Counted from the first letter of the stretch, positions 22,378 through 36,335 are shown. The stretch: 64,000 bases of DNA from Gorsachius magnificus (GCA_034008185.1 CM067086.1:69114286-69178285), one strand, 5' to 3'. Numbers and translations: made by a program. The notes: generated by a model from the sequence alone, not told the origin.

Positions 22378-25300
22378 GTACCAATTTAGAGCTGCAGCAG
22401 AGAAAACCACCTCAGCTGGCTTAATAGATGGCTTTCTAAATGCTAACTCAGTAATGAATTTGATCTCACCCCTGAATGCAGGAAACAACGGGGTCCTTGG
22501 CATCAGGCAGTTTTTCTATGATTATTGAGAGGATCTGGCTGTGAGCAGGTACACGCAGCAAGTGCCGTGGATACAACTGCTCAGGAGATGGTTCTGGCTG
22601 CATGAAGATCCCAGTCTAAACAAAACAGAGAAGTAGTGGGTGCAAGACCACTCACCAAGCATGGGGAGACTGGACGTGTTGCTCAAGGTACAGCCTGGTG
22701 CCCGGTCCTTTGGGCCACCAACTTACCTGAGAGTAAGCCCAAGGACAGTCAAATTGCACTGACTTCGGCTCTCCTGCAAGTTGATGCAGATGTCGGGGAT
22801 AGTTCTGCACTATTTCCCACGCTTGAGCTTCAGGGAGCAAGTCCTGCGTACAGAGGACTTGCAAAGCTGTGTTCCCAGGAAAGTTTTCATGATCCCAATT
22901 GGTTACTCAAAGATCCCCAAGTACAGTGTGTTAGGTTTGTGCAAAATCAACAAAAATGTCACGCGCTTCCATTAATTCAAACTTACATGAGCAATAAATG
23001 CATCATTTGCATTACTACTAACACATACAATTTAGAGGCATGTTTGGATATGAATCTAACATGATAGCTTTAGTAAGTTAATTAGATAATTGCTAAACAT
23101 ACTAATTGATTTTTAATTACAGAGAGCGAAGCTTGCAGCCGAGCCAAGACTGGCAGACTTCTCTGTCATTAGAGAACAAAAGGAATTTCAGCAGCGCTTC
23201 AGCATCCCCAGGCTCAGACGTGCTGTGTTTTCTGGGCCTTTTTCTCTAAGTCATTTACAAACCCACCAAGATTTCCCCATCTGGCTTTCTTACTATTTTT
23301 GAGATCTTCAGTTAAAAGAGAAAAAGCTTAAAAACGTCCCAGGAGAAAGATATTTGCACATACTAGCTGAAACTCTGTTTTCTGCCTGTAAACATAAGCT
23401 CAGGACCTAAAAAAGCCACCTCTGTAGATCTGCCACCAGGACTAGCTTACAGTTGCCATTTTGATTTAGGCTTTACTGAATCTTCTGAGACCATACATAT
23501 TCATCCTTTAGAAGTCATCTCCAGTTGCTGTGCACAAGCACAGCAATCAGCCTTCCCCAAGGAGCTGGAAGTGCAGCTCATCAAAGAAGCGTGTGCCAGG
23601 TCCCCACACTTCAGGGCAGTGGCACATAAGATACGGTCACCACTGAGGTGGCTGAAGAGCTTTTTTCCCCCTCTTGCAGACCAGTCTTCAGGGAGGAAGT
23701 CTCAAGGTGCACCCGATAAGAAGAAAAGGCAGGTAACCACAGTTGCTGCCTGGACTGCAACCCCTAGCAGACCTCCCATGGAGAAGCCTCCAGGGACATG
23801 CTTTTGGGAGGACAGTGGACATGCATCTCCACACCCCCCAAGAACGGGGATGGGGGCCAGCCAACAAGCAGCCAAATACCAAACATGAATATGTACCCTA
23901 ACTGAGATGACCCTTAGTGGTGGGGCAGTGCCAGAAGCACCTAGACTTCGAGGTATCCCTGATGTTTGCATGCTCCAGCAGATAGGATTGCCATGTTCTG
24001 CACCGCCACGCTGAAATGTGATAAACTCCCTGGGAAGGGCTTGAGGAAGAAGGTCCACAAGGTAATGACCGGCAGCCTGGCAACGAGCTTGGGGTTCCCT
24101 TGCACAGAAGCTTCTGAGCCTTCCTATCCTTCAGTGCTCCTCGTGTTCTTCAGAGAAAGCCTGGAGACCTCTTCACCTTTCCTGGGAAAGCGAGATGTGA
24201 CCTCACATCAAGCAGAGAACCCAGAGTGTTGCTACCACTATGAGGTTGACTCATCTTGCCTCACCAAGGTTTACTGCCCCACCAAAAAGGGCCAGCCTTT
24301 GGCATTCAGGAGGCCTGCACTACAGGAGCAGGGTACTGCCTTACCTCCCACTGCCACGGCCTCACCCTCCAAGGGAGGTGAGAACCCCCAGGAAGGATGC
24401 ACAGGTCTCCTCAAACCTGCCCATGGTACCAAGGAGTCCTGTTTAAAAAGGTTCTAAATCACCATTGAAACAAATCAGTTGCTGTCTGTTGGTAGTAGTC
24501 AATATTACTTCCAAAGTCCCTTCTTTTATTTGCCACCAACGTATTGGTGGCCCATCTTTATGCCACCTTTGCTTTGGCAGTCACCCCAGTGAGATGTTTT
24601 TCCAGTGACTGAGAGCAAGGCTTTCAATTCATGCTCCTGATGCGTGAAATTCTCCCCCAGCTGCAGTTATCTATGCAAGAAACACGCTTATTTAAAAACA
24701 GCTCAAAAGCTCTGCCTTTTGCATTGCTCTGTGTGCATCTGACCATAAGATGTCACATCATTTTCACCTGGACTCGTTCAGCAGATCCCTGAAATCAGGG
24801 CGTAAGGACAGTTTTAGAAACAAAGGCAGCTTTGGATCTGCCAGAGATTTTTGCAAGAGGGACCTGAAGCAGAACATCTGCCCCACCACCTTCCTCTGCA
24901 ACCCCTGCCTGACCAAAATCACGCAGCACACCAAAGTCAGCTTATTCGTTCCATAGCAAAAGGAAACTTTCTCCCATTTCCTTCTTATGAACTGAAGACC
25001 AAGGTTGGAACCCAGCACAGCCCAAGGGCTGGCCAGAGGGAAGGACCTCTTCAGCGCAAAGTGCCTGGGGCAGGCAAGTGGGCAGGAGAGCTCCCGTCAG
25101 CCAGGGTGCGCTGGCAGGATCATGGCTTGAGGGGCTTTTAAGCTTGACTCAGCTCTGGTGAGCAGACGAGTCTGGCTCTGGTTCACCCATGAGAGGTGGA
25201 GTGCATCAGAAAGAAGCTGACAGCGGCTCCCCGTATTTCTGGCTAACAAAAGCCAATGTTGATAGTCCCTCTCTGCCCTGGAGGTGCCGGCTGCTCCGCT

Positions 25301-25420
25301 CTCCGTCTGAGAGTGATCTGCAGTGACAGGAGACGTACGCACAGGGAAGCACGAGGGACAGGGAGGGCACGGACAGAGGAAAGGGGAGAGAATTTGTTTG
25401 GGCTTGTGCAGTTTCAGGGG

Positions 25421-25436
25421 AAAAAAAAAAAAAAAA
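25421..25436. repeat. Poly-A tract (A16)
   Basis: An A16 run after GTTTCAGGGG. It is a simple repeat without a recognisable retrocopy upstream. Confidence 0.85.
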
Positions 25437-26521
25437 GGAATCTCATGCAATATTGAGACAGCTGCAAAGTTCTCCAATGCGCCCAAATTCTGTGTAGGGG
25501 AACAGCATCTCTAAATAAAAATGTCATTCTCTTCAAGGCGTAAAAAAAAAATCCCTGGCGGGAGCATCTCTGGGCTAGCAGAGTGCTCTCCAGAGAGGGC
25601 AGAAGCCCCCAGACCAGCTGCCCCCCTCCCCAAATGGAGCTTAATTCACAGTTCCCTTAAAGCTCCTTAGGGTTGCTCCAGGATACAGCCTCCCTCCATC
25701 CTACTCAGCCTGTGAATGGGATTCAGGGTGGGAAACGGGGGTTCCTCTCCTTCCTCAGCTCCCCCGCACTCAGCACCTGCACGATTACAGAGCTATTTCA
25801 GACCAGAGCCCGCATCGGGATGAACCCCTGCCTGTCCATCTATTTACTACCCATCAGCCCAACTCTTGCTGGCACCGGAGCAGCTCCAGGTCTGGTTTTA
25901 ACCCGCGCAGACGAAATCACTGCTTGGGAAGCCCAGCAGCGAGGCTGACCCACAGCACAAGGCCAAACCCCTCATTATGAAGATGTGTCACCCATTTTTT
26001 TTGTGCATGCAGATTTCTTCCTGACGAGTGGCAGTGCCCGCACTGATGCCCACAGATGCTCAGGAACAGATGCAGCAGCCACAGCGGGTCAGATCCAGCC
26101 CCCGCTCCCCGCGGAAGGAGGATTAGGTCCTTCTCTGCCTTGCACAGCTCAGCATTATTTTAGGAAACCTGACCCTAAACTGAACTTTTTCCGGCTGCAC
26201 AGCTCACTCCAGGTTCCCGCATGGCAGCGACGCTTCACGGCCAGCAATGCAAAAAGCCAGAAGAAGGAAAGCTGTTTGGTGTTGCGCCGTCCACACCCAT
26301 GCAGGGGACTGGGTGCCCTGAGGTGTGTGCTGCTACAAGCAAACAAGGGGAGATTTGATGGGTCTGGAGAAGGAGTCCTGGCACCTCCTGGAGTGGCGTA
26401 AAGCCTTGGTGCCATGGGAAACCACCTGAGAATATCGCTACTTTTCCTTTACAGACGTGCCATTTCTGGACACATTTGTGCTAGACCAAGAGGGATTATG
26501 AAACATCACTACTGAAAAGAC

Positions 26522-26808
26522 AGGGCCAGCTGTGACAGGACAAGGGGGGACGGTTTTAAACTAAACCAGGGTAGGTTTAGAGTAGATCTAAGGAAGAAAT
26601 TCTTTACAATGAGGGTGGTGAAACCCTGGCAGGGGTTGCCCAGAGAGGGGGTGGAGGCCCCATCCCTGGGACGATTCCAGGCCAGGTTGGACGGGGCTGT
26701 GAGCAACCTGATGTGGTTCAAGGTGTCCCTGCTCCTGCAGGGGGGTTGGGCTGGGTGACCTCTGGGGGTCCCTTCCCACCCAAAACATTCCATGATTCTA
26801 TGATTCTA
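26522..26808 (+). mobile_element. CR1 LINE, 3' end fragment
   Basis: A sense CR1 of about 290 bp starting at the [14 protein letters not shown] segment of ORF2 and running through [18 protein letters not shown] coding sequence to the 3' UTR and two ATTCTATG tail units. It carries the stop-loss ATG-TGG (26711-26716) shared with four other copies. One base differs at the usual GGAACATTCCAGG (here GGACGATTCCAGG). Confidence 0.95.
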
Positions 26809-29800
26809 AAACACATGTAATAGATTTCGGGCGGCCTGATTACTGCACACATCAGAGACTTGAAATGCATCTTAAAATTTATTACTCCAATACTGCAACC
26901 ACATTCAAGAAGGCAAATTCCTGCACACTTCCAAAAATTACATTTCTAGAGGAAGCTCTCAAGTGCAGGAATCCAATATTCATATTCTAGGAATATTTTT
27001 CTCATTCTCATGTAAAAAGACTCCTTTCCAGTAAGATTTGTCCCAGCAAAGTGCCTTGGAGGAATATCCAGTGGAAATGCCAGGGATCAGTTCCCAAATA
27101 ATGCATAGCCTTTCCTTTGGCTCCCAGCTCCTCCCACACCTACCCAAAATTCCCATCTGTGCACACCCCAGACCAGTTAGTTCCATTTCAGCTGCATGGA
27201 TGAGCTGGTGCACATGCATGAGATTAGATCTTTCCAGTCAGCCACCAAAACTACCCTCAGACGGAACGATTGACCCGATGCACCACACGGGAAAGGAAGA
27301 GGGGATGAGTGGGACTTGGATGGGGAATTTAAAGGCTCAGTGCTGCCCTCATCTTGCTGCAGGATCCCTCCTATTGGAAAGGTTGCTTTTGCTGGGGCCA
27401 ACGAGGATATCCCATGGCATAGCCTAAAGCAATTAATAACATACCAGGCTTCAGTGGGCAGGAAGGAAACGGAGCTAGGATGCTCCTCTATAGCTAAAAC
27501 AGTGACTGAAAGTGTAAAAATGAAAGGTTCAGGCAACACCCCCCCCCCCACAAGCCCTACTGATATCTGTGCTTTATTCTTTTATTCTATCTCACTCCAG
27601 CAGCCATCCACACCAGTATTTTTCCTGGCATTCACATGCTGCCACTGCCCAGGCACTTCTCACCCTCCTTGGGTAGTGACGGAACCTTTGTATTTATGTA
27701 GATATAATCCCCTTATGAAAACAAATCCTCACTTGTGAACAAAGCAAGCTAAATCTGCAGAGGCTCAGATGCTGCATTTTACCTCGAGCTCTGGGACCGA
27801 TCAACAGAAAGCAGGACAGCAAATGATGTTCCTGGTGCTGTTTGAACCCTTGAGACTCATTGCAGAGCTGTTTAGCAAAAAAACACACCCATATTTCACC
27901 CTCCCCTTTCCACCTCTGTAGCAAACACCAGTTACTAAAAGCTCACATTTAGCTCCGTGTCTTCCAAACCCTGCATGCAGCAAGTATGATAACTTGCTCT
28001 CTTCCTCATCTTGTTGGCCACGCATCTTTCCCACGCCACTCTAAGTTCAGCCCACTACAGATTGACACCAAGGCCTGATCACATCTGCATTTTGCATCCC
28101 ACGAGACGCAGATGCAATGGGTGGGGACACACTGTCCTGGCCAGCCGCCGCACCACGATGCTCCGCAGGGGGGGGAGCCGGTTTGCAGAAAGTCACAGGT
28201 AAAAATAGCACAGCAGTTTGCAGCTAGGAACAGAGAAAGCAGTTCTTTGCACCTTGACGTGAAAACAAATGATTTATGCCACTTGTGGCGGGCAAGCAAC
28301 GCATTTCCTGACAATTCCCCTTCCATGGGAGCACGCCGGGTCTGGCAAGGCAGAAACCTCAGCCACGTGCGGCAGCTCGGTGCGGCTGTTTGTCACCCTG
28401 TGAGCAGGGGTGAGTGCAGCTGGATATGTTTTTTTAAAGCTGTAGTTGAATAAAAATAAGCATTCGCATCTCAGGAAGCTCAGGGGCACCAGGGGCACTT
28501 GACTGATGGAAGGATGAGGCGCAGCAGCAGCGAGTTAATGTAGCTGGGATCTCCTGCAGCTTTGCTACGGGAAACGAGAGGAACACCCGCAGCCAAGGCA
28601 CGCTGCCACTGCCCCCCACCCACGCGCTGCCGCGGCAAGGGGGATGCGAAGCACCTCCTACCCCTATCAATTCCCTTCTCGTTCTTAAAAAAGACAAGTT
28701 AAAGCGACAATCGAATGGACTGCCTGTGGTTCGCCCAGTCCATAGGCAATTGGAAATGCGATGGGCACGCGAGTGATGCGGAGCAGCCCCGGGAGCAGTG
28801 CGGGAGCTCTGCCGGTGGGAGGGTGGACGAGGGGGGAAATTAAAACTTGGGTGGGGGCAAGGGGGGCAATGCTGACAGGGCTCCACTGCGCAGCTGAAAT
28901 CACAAGATAGTCAAAGCTTTATTACAGGGAAAATGAGAGCTATTTCAGAAGGCTTCAACAATGATATCATTATTTCCACCTCAAGGGAAATCCTTTTGCT
29001 TTCTTTTATAGAAGACAGTTACCTAACTCCTGGCTTTATATATAGGAATGGGGTCTTAGCAGGGCTTCTTTTGTTTTAGTTTGTCTTGTTCAAGTTTTTA
29101 ATTCTTTCTTTTCTTTCAGAACAGTGCACTGCTTTTTGGAGCTTTTGCAGTGACAAGACTGTTTGGGTAGAGTGAGACCCATCTCATACCATGCCAGAGG
29201 AGAGGGAAATGGCCGGTAATTCAGAACAGCCACCAAAAAATGGGGAAAAAAACACTTTTAAATATTTTATTTGAAATTCTGTCCCACTGTAGGCAATGGG
29301 AGCTTTGACCATCTGCTTCAATAAGAATGGGTTTCAACTGCAGTCTTTAATAGCCAGCATTTGGATTATTAAAGCTCTCGTACCGCACAAAGGGTTTTTA
29401 CAAATTGCAAGCAAGGCCGCCTTTACTGATGAATGAACAGCAGAAGAATTTATTGAGACAAGGTCTGACACTCCGGCTGCTTGGCTGAACTGCCTGGATC
29501 ATGCTCTGCTTGTGCTCAAAAGCATCATCCTGCCTGCCAAATCGCTGCCAAATACCACAAGGTATGGGATTAATTTGACCACCCAGATTTCACCAAGAGA
29601 GCTGTTTGGAAAGGCCATGATTCAGCGCCCTGGGATGTGCTGAGGTGTTGGCAGAGAGTATGGCACAGGTTTTGGAGGCAGAAAGGAGACCCACCCTGTC
29701 CTGTGAGACCAGAGGTAGATCTACTGGGTAACGTGTACGCAGGGTGCCTCAAACGATTTTCTGAGTGGGAGGGATTTCCACCTGTTTTTTAGAAAACTGA

Positions 29801-30034
29801 ACCAGAAAAGACTTCAAAAGGGTAATTTTGTTTCAGCAATTGCACATGAATTTCATTACGCCACTTCTAGAGACATCACTGACGTTTCTGGAGAGGCGAT
29901 GGCAGATGGAAATGTTCGTTCTTCAGTATTTCCTGCAGTGTTTGCTCTCAACTACTATTATTACAATGTGTTAAATATTGTGCAGGTAGAGTATACGAGA
30001 AATAATTAAAGAGTTTTCAATTACATGAAAAGGT
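26809..30034. other. Noncoding sequence, no gene recognised
   Basis: No gene or clear repeat. A C10 run lies at about 27540. The part around 28590-28880 is GC-rich with scattered CpG but too short and uneven to call a CpG island. Segments at 28900-29040 and 29270-29470 are smooth, CpG-poor and enhancer-like in texture. Confidence 0.5.
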
Positions 30035-30039
30035 GCAAA

Positions 30040-30100
30040 TTGCCCCACTAGTTCAGACAGAAGGTTCACCATGCCCAGCATGGCTTGTGGCCAGCTGTAG
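30040..30100. repeat. Possible ancient interspersed repeat
   Basis: GTTCAGACAGAAGGTTCACC followed by GCCCAGCATGGC resembles the stretch at 13141-13240. The match is partial, so both may be remnants of the same old repeat or a coincidence. Confidence 0.3.
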
Positions 30101-33100
30101 ACTGTTGAGAAGGTTAAGGAAGGGAAGGTGAACTGTGATAGCCCTCAGCACATCTTCTCAACCTCCAGCGCTCCTGCCTGCCACCCTCCTCAACCAGAGC
30201 CTGTACCTGCACCTGTACTTTTAATTAATGGCAGATTAATTAACATATCTCAAGTGAGGTATGTTATTACTACCATTGAATAGCTGTAGAAGACTGAGAC
30301 TCATATACCTTTCTGTTTTCAATAAATAATCCCTCCCAAGCCTTAGGGTTAGATCACATCTGTGAAAAACACCTAAAATTGTTAAACAGTGACCATCTAG
30401 GGGATCTCAAAAAATCTCAAAAAATCTTGGCAGTGGAGAACTATCAAAGAGCTTTCTGGCAGCCTCAGCTAGACACCAGCATATGCTCTATATTCTTTAA
30501 TGAACTGAAAGTGCACACAGAATAAAAAAACCCAGTCTTTCCTCTCCTTATACACAGCTAGGAAGATTGACAAAATAAATGAGAGATTTATTAAGGGCAA
30601 TATAGGCCACCTAGTCACCCATGCATGCAGAAGCTGAGGGACTTTAAATACAACTGGGTATGTGGTCAGACATGCAAAGAGCAATGATGCAGGTCACCCT
30701 TGCAAGACTGGAATTCACCCACCCCCTGCAATGACCAGATAAAACACGTTCGTAGCAGGCAAGAAAAGCAACACTAGTGCGCAGAGTGACGCTGCGGCCA
30801 ACGCGGCTGATGGGACTGGAGGTGGAGGGAGAAGAAGAAAAGCGTGTGGGAAGACTCCAGTGGAGGGGCAAGGACATGGCTGTTTGCTGGGAGGTCTCTG
30901 GCTCACTTTCCTGCTGAGCCTCCAGATCCGTTTGGGGCTGAAGCCTAAGAACATTAAAGAGCAGAACTGTAGCCGGCTTTGCAGCTCGCACTCTTGACAA
31001 AGAGAAGAGTTGCCCAAGAGGCTGAAAAATTAACACTCACTGGTATTTCTTAACACGCCTGGAGCTGGTAAGCCTTTGGGTTTACCTCTTTAATGTTTGC
31101 TTTTCACATGTGGGTTTTTTTCTCCATAACAAACAGTATCTTGGAGGAAAGGCGCCTGCGGGTCAGTAGCGGCCATTCGTCACAGATGCCCAGGAGAATG
31201 CATAGTCAATGTGAGAGCCCAGTACTCTGCAGAGCCACCAAAGAGCTCATGCGAAGGGTGCATCTGACCCTGGCAAAGGAATGGGGTAAGCCCAGGATGC
31301 GAGCACGGAGCCATGAAAGCTTAAGGCATAATGAATTAAACAGATGATACCAGAAAGAAGCCTCAGGAGAGTCAGTTCTTTAGGCCACGCCACTCCTGGA
31401 TGTGCTTAAATAGGTGAGGAAAAAAATTATTTTCTCTCTGTATAGCCCCATAGCGGTGTAGCTGAGAATTCAATACTGAATATAGGTCTTGTGCTTTCAT
31501 TTCTAAAAGGAGGCTGAAAAACTGGTGTGGAAAAGAACTACAGAAATTACTTAAGGACTGGGAAAAATGCCATGTGCTCGATTGGAGAGGAAATGTGATT
31601 ACATGGGATAAATACCTCTACGGGGAGAAAAGTGCCTGGTACAGGAGGACTCCCTGCCATCCTAGGGGAGGCAGAACAGGCAAATTAAAATGAGAAACTA
31701 GCCTGAACATCTTAGAAGAGGCAGGAGCTGAGCACAAGCTTTGCCAGGACTGATGGACTCTCCACCTTCTCCATCCAGGACTGGATGCCTCCTTGGGTGA
31801 TAACCTTTAAAGCAGAGAGCCACGAGGTCCCAGGGACCGCTGGCTGGGTGAAGCTCTGATATCCAGGGAACCAAGAGGGTGCCCCAGACAGTCTGTCCCC
31901 CTCCTGAGTCCTCAGGGTTATTTCCACAGGGGAAATAATGTACTAAAGCTGTACAGCTAGGTAGGGCTGGCTGCTGGGAACAGCCAAGGTACTCAACGAG
32001 GAGCTGATCTTCACATGGGGTGGTTTATCCTGGCAAGAAGAAACTGTGCAGTTGCTGGAAGCTGAGCTCGGTTGTCTCTGTGTGGAGTCATGTTTTGATC
32101 TTCACCTTCTAACCTACACCCCCAATAAATTCAGAGCCACAAGAACCAGAGTGGGAGGGTGGGGACCATGGGTTACACCACAAAGGTTGTGCAGTTTCTT
32201 AGACTCGTTGCAAAGAAATCCTCTCAGGCTACAACGCTGACCCACCCAGCCCACAAATGAGGAAGAAAAAAGCATCAGTAATTAATGGAACAACCTAAGC
32301 AACAAGCTGAGAAGCCAACAGCAACACTGGCTCCTTCTGTTACAGACTTGGTAAAACACTCGTGGATGAGCAAACCCCAAATAGGACAGAATATGTTTTT
32401 CTTTCTCCAGCCTCTCCCTGTGCAGAAAACCTCATGGCTCTGCCTGCTGCTGTACCCCTGCTATTAATGTTAAATCCCATCACAAATTGTACTGGTGAGT
32501 TCTTTTGTGTTGACCAGTTGTTCTAAGCAGTTTTTCTACCTGGTTTTTCCTCTCACTCGCCTGCATTTCTGCCCCTAAAATCCCTAAGGTGAGAACTTGC
32601 AAAATGCTTCACTGTCTGAAGTGGATCTCCTGGACCATCATCCCCAGAATGGCTTTTCCAGCTCAGAGGAGATAACTGGCATGTCCAAGGTGACTTTTAT
32701 GCTGAATTTCTGGTGGCACTCAACAGTTGACTGTTTGTGGGTGGGCAAAGGCCTTTAACAAATGTGAGTTGACTGGAAATTCAACATGCACATACCTATA
32801 TGCATTCACACAGACACAATTTTCAATGGGTGAATAACCTTGCTAGGCTTTTCCCCCCCTTATTCTCTTATTTTATTTAGGATTTATTTGACAATACCCC
32901 CAAAACATAATAAATTATTCATCCCTAAGAAAAGGCTATGAAATATGAAAATCCAGCTACCAGCACATGATGTAGAAATAGAAGGCAAGGTTATTTATTG
33001 GGGTTACCCTGAACTTTTCCTGTTCTGTTTTCAAGAGTCAGTAACAGTTGTTTTCAAGCTACACTGCAATTTTCAGTACAGTGCAGCAGTGGGAATCCAG

Positions 33101-36100
33101 CACTCTCACATTCCTGAGGTGGCTCTCGTGGTGTTCAATGTGCAAACTTCTATTTGTTAGGTGAAACAGCCTGAGACACTAGCATTTGTAATAAAATAAA
33201 AAATAATGTCCTTGCTGATCTAAAAAATGCTTTCTACAGTACAAACCCAAGCTGTTCTTGCTGTTTGGTTGTGCTCCTTGAAATACATCGCTGACTGCTA
33301 GGATAAGAAAGCTGCTCATGGGTATGGAGAGTGATGTGAACCCCTCTGTGGTGCAGCCCAGGAACCCTGGCTCTCCTTGCCCAGCTCCCTGGGGAATTAT
33401 TGCTGTAAAAAATGGGGCTGTTGCAGTGACTGATCAGCAGCTTTGAATGGTAGATTCATACTAGGGAGTAACAACACTAATGTAAATAATTTATCACTGA
33501 AGGATTTTATTAGAGCTATAAAATAAACTCCATTGTAAATGTTACAAATTTGTGAAGTTTTGCAGGGCCATTTAGCAGGCATGCTGCTGGGAGCCTGCAG
33601 ACAGCCCTCATACCTCAGCAGCCAGGAGCGGAGCCGTGAGCTTTCTCAAGAGCTTGAGCAGGACTGTTGGTCTCGACTGATTTGCACCAGCAGGGCTGGA
33701 AACATCCCCTGTGCCCTGAGGTTATTGCTGCTGACAGTGATGAACATTAGAAAATTTGAAATGCAGATTGGTGCAAGAGCTCACGAAGAATAGAGTGCTG
33801 CAATTCTTAATATTTAAGGCGCTTTGACCTAAAGACCACACCCTAGTTTTGCTACGCTACCAGTGCAAGGTGATGTCTTCAGCATGTCCATGACAGCCTA
33901 CAGATACCTTCACCTTCTGCCAGAGGAGACCAGCACTGAGCAAATGCCTTCACACAGGGCACAATCACATACAACCCATAACACAATTTACTCCACAAAA
34001 CCTACAGTTCCTTCTCAGATCATGGTTGGTTAAAGTCTACTAACCCAGGGCCTCACCTAACCCACCTTCAGTGGAAAGATGCATGATTGCTGATGTGACA
34101 TGGGTATTTCTGCTGCAGGAGGAACCCAAAGTAGGAGCCAAGAAGAGCATGTTTCCGAGAAAAAACAAAGTTGGAAGTTTTACAGTGTCAGGCCAAGATT
34201 CTGAAGTTGAAGATGTGAGAAGAAGAAAATAACTTGCTTCTCTTTTTCTTCTGGTTAGATGTTTGGTTTTATTAACCTTGACAGATTCTTACCCAATTGC
34301 CTCTACAGCCGTGTCTCACACCAATACTAATGTCACACTGTAAATTAGGCAATTTTTCATCCTGCTGGCTCATCTAATGCCAAATTTTTGCCACTCTCTG
34401 GAATACCCTTCTGAGGGGACGACTTTCCTACTCCTCTTTATCAAATGGATTCATTGGTAATATTCCTGTTTTGACAATCAAGTTCTGATGTCTGAGCCTT
34501 AGGGTCCATTTTTAATTGGTGTAATTTTTCCATTTTGTAGCAGTACCTACTCTAAATGTTTGTAAAGTCCATTAATTTGTCAAGGGAAAATAATGCCCTA
34601 ATACATCTTTCTCATTAAATTCCTATCATTTGAGTTGTGGTTCTTAGGTACATACAAAACTTTTAATAGAGAAATTGCATATAGTAACTTCCTACATTTT
34701 GTATTAAAAAAATATATGTAAAGGAGGTATTTGAAATCCCACGCTAGAGTTCTGCATAATTTTGTGGTTTTGGCAAGAGACCTTTGGGCAAAGCTTTTAA
34801 TCACAGAATCATATTCAAGATCTCTCCATCCAAGCAACTTTAAGTACAAATCAGGGCTGCTGAGAAAGAAATTCCTCAGCTGACCTCAATAAAATAGCTT
34901 ACCATTCAGGAACAGTTTCCTTCTAATCCCAGTATTTAACAACTAGCTTATTCAATGGTACTTGGGTTAATAAACCTTCAGAAACTGGGTTTAAATATCA
35001 TCATTTCTTTTAATCCTTCTAAGTTCTTAACCTCCTGCAGCAGCTACTCATATAATCCAAACTAGTACTCTGTGCAGCACTGAGCAAACACCTCTCTTCA
35101 TTTTTGAACCAGGTCTAATATATTTAGCAGCAGGTTTGAGGGTTTTTATTCCCCTTCCGCACAAGGTTTGAGGTTGTGCTTTCAAGATCATTAACGCTGG
35201 ATCCATACGCTACTCCTTTATGGAGATACAGTACATTCAGATGGGACCTGTGCTAAAGAAAATTTGCCTGCTTTCTGCTTTTCTGAGAGATTTATGAAGG
35301 CAGCAGGAAGAAAACGGTGCATGATGCAGGCACAAAGTTAAATATCCTTTAAGAGGTTATCAGAGCTAGCTTATACAAGATGAGCACTCTTTCCTCCTGG
35401 GGGCATGATATTTTCCTCCAGTACCAGAGGTCCTCAAAGTCAAATACGACATGGTCTCATTCACCCTCCACATAATACCAAACTTGGGTCTTGAATCACC
35501 ATCTCATGCTGCACAGAGCCACAAATGCACGCCTATGCTATTGGCATTTATTTATTTGATCCTTTTGTGCCGATGTATATATGCACTAAATCGAGATCCA
35601 AGCAGGGGAAGCCAGGTAAGTATTGGATCAGTCCACATCACACAGACATTTTCTAGGTTTATTTTACAGGAAGGCACTACAAAAATATGCAGCACCTGGC
35701 AATCCTCTCTGTCCCAGTTTTCCACCCCAGGCACAAGCAGTTCAGCAACAGCAGCCCAGATGGTGGGGGTTTTGGTGGGTTTTTTCACTGCTTTACCTGT
35801 GAGTCACATTTAGGAGCCAACAGTCTGACGTGAGACCCACAGCCCCAGAAAATCTTCCCCATGTCACTGAGTGCTGTTGCAGTCACAGGCTATCATCAGG
35901 TGCGTCCTTCCTCCAAGTGGGTCTGCTTGACCATTTTGCTTCTCTGCTTCTAGAAAGCTACAAGCCACAAAACAACTCTCAAGAGCCTAAACCAGCCATG
36001 ATACCCTTCGTTCCTAAAACCCCACCAAACTTAAAAGTTCAGTGTGGTGCCAAGTGAGAGTGTAGGACCCCCTGCAATCGCTTGGGATCCTACAAGACTA

Positions 36101-36129
36101 AGGAATCAGCGACCTGGAAATGACCATTT
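30101..36129. other. Long noncoding stretch, no gene recognised
   Basis: Six kilobases of A+T-leaning unique sequence with no recognised gene or repeat. Short frames at 30644-31036 (minus) and 35451-35813 (plus) have no family signature. A strong donor-like GCCAG|GTAAGTATT lies at about 35614, but no convincing acceptor precedes it. A weak terminal-exon candidate at 34119-34232 is listed separately. Confidence 0.5.
34119..34232 (+). other. Weak candidate terminal exon
   Basis: A good acceptor, TATTTCTGCTGCAG, ends at 34118. The first frame after it is open for 37 codons (EEPKVGAKKSMFPRKNKV to EVEDVRRRK) and stops at TAA 34230-34232. The translation is charged and basic, plausible for a C-terminal tail, but I do not recognise it. 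The next AATAAA-type signal noticed is far downstream (about 34888). A chance frame of this length is not rare. Confidence 0.15.
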
Positions 36130-36335
36130 AATCACAGGAGAGTTGTGGTCGGGGGACCTCTGGAGGTCACCTGGTCCAAACTCCCCCTGCACAAGCAGGG
36201 CCACCTAAAGCCCAGGACCATGTCCAGATGGCTTTTGAATACCTCCAAGGGCAGAGATGCCGCAACCTCTCTGGGCAACCTGCGCCAATGCTCAGTCACC
36301 CTCACAGCGACAAAGTGTTTCCTGAATGTTTTCTT
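36130..36335 (-). mobile_element. Diverged CR1 3' end, minus strand
   Basis: The plus strand shows ACCTCTGGAGGTCACCTGGTCC, then CAAGCAGGGCCACC and CTCTGGGCAACCTG, the reverse complement of an older CR1 subfamily terminus and ORF2 end. The ATTCTATG tail is worn away. It is more diverged than the copies at 8914 or 26522 and belongs to a different subfamily, similar to the copy at 45530. Confidence 0.88.

Larger units (their letters stand above)
20173..26521. other. Long noncoding stretch, no gene recognised
   Basis: I see no well-preserved repeat and no identifiable gene in 6.3 kb. The segments at 20500-20940 and 22970-23125 are A+T-rich and CpG-poor and may be conserved noncoding sequence. 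Homopolymer-rich spots occur at 21428-21460 (T-rich), 22356-22377 (T22) and 25421-25436 (A16). The region 23570-26410 is more GC-rich, with many overlapping short frames on both strands, none with a family signature. Confidence 0.5.

Noticed and set aside
28590..28880. Possible CpG island or promoter
   Set aside because: GC-rich but short, uneven in CpG, and with no associated exon or transcription signal.
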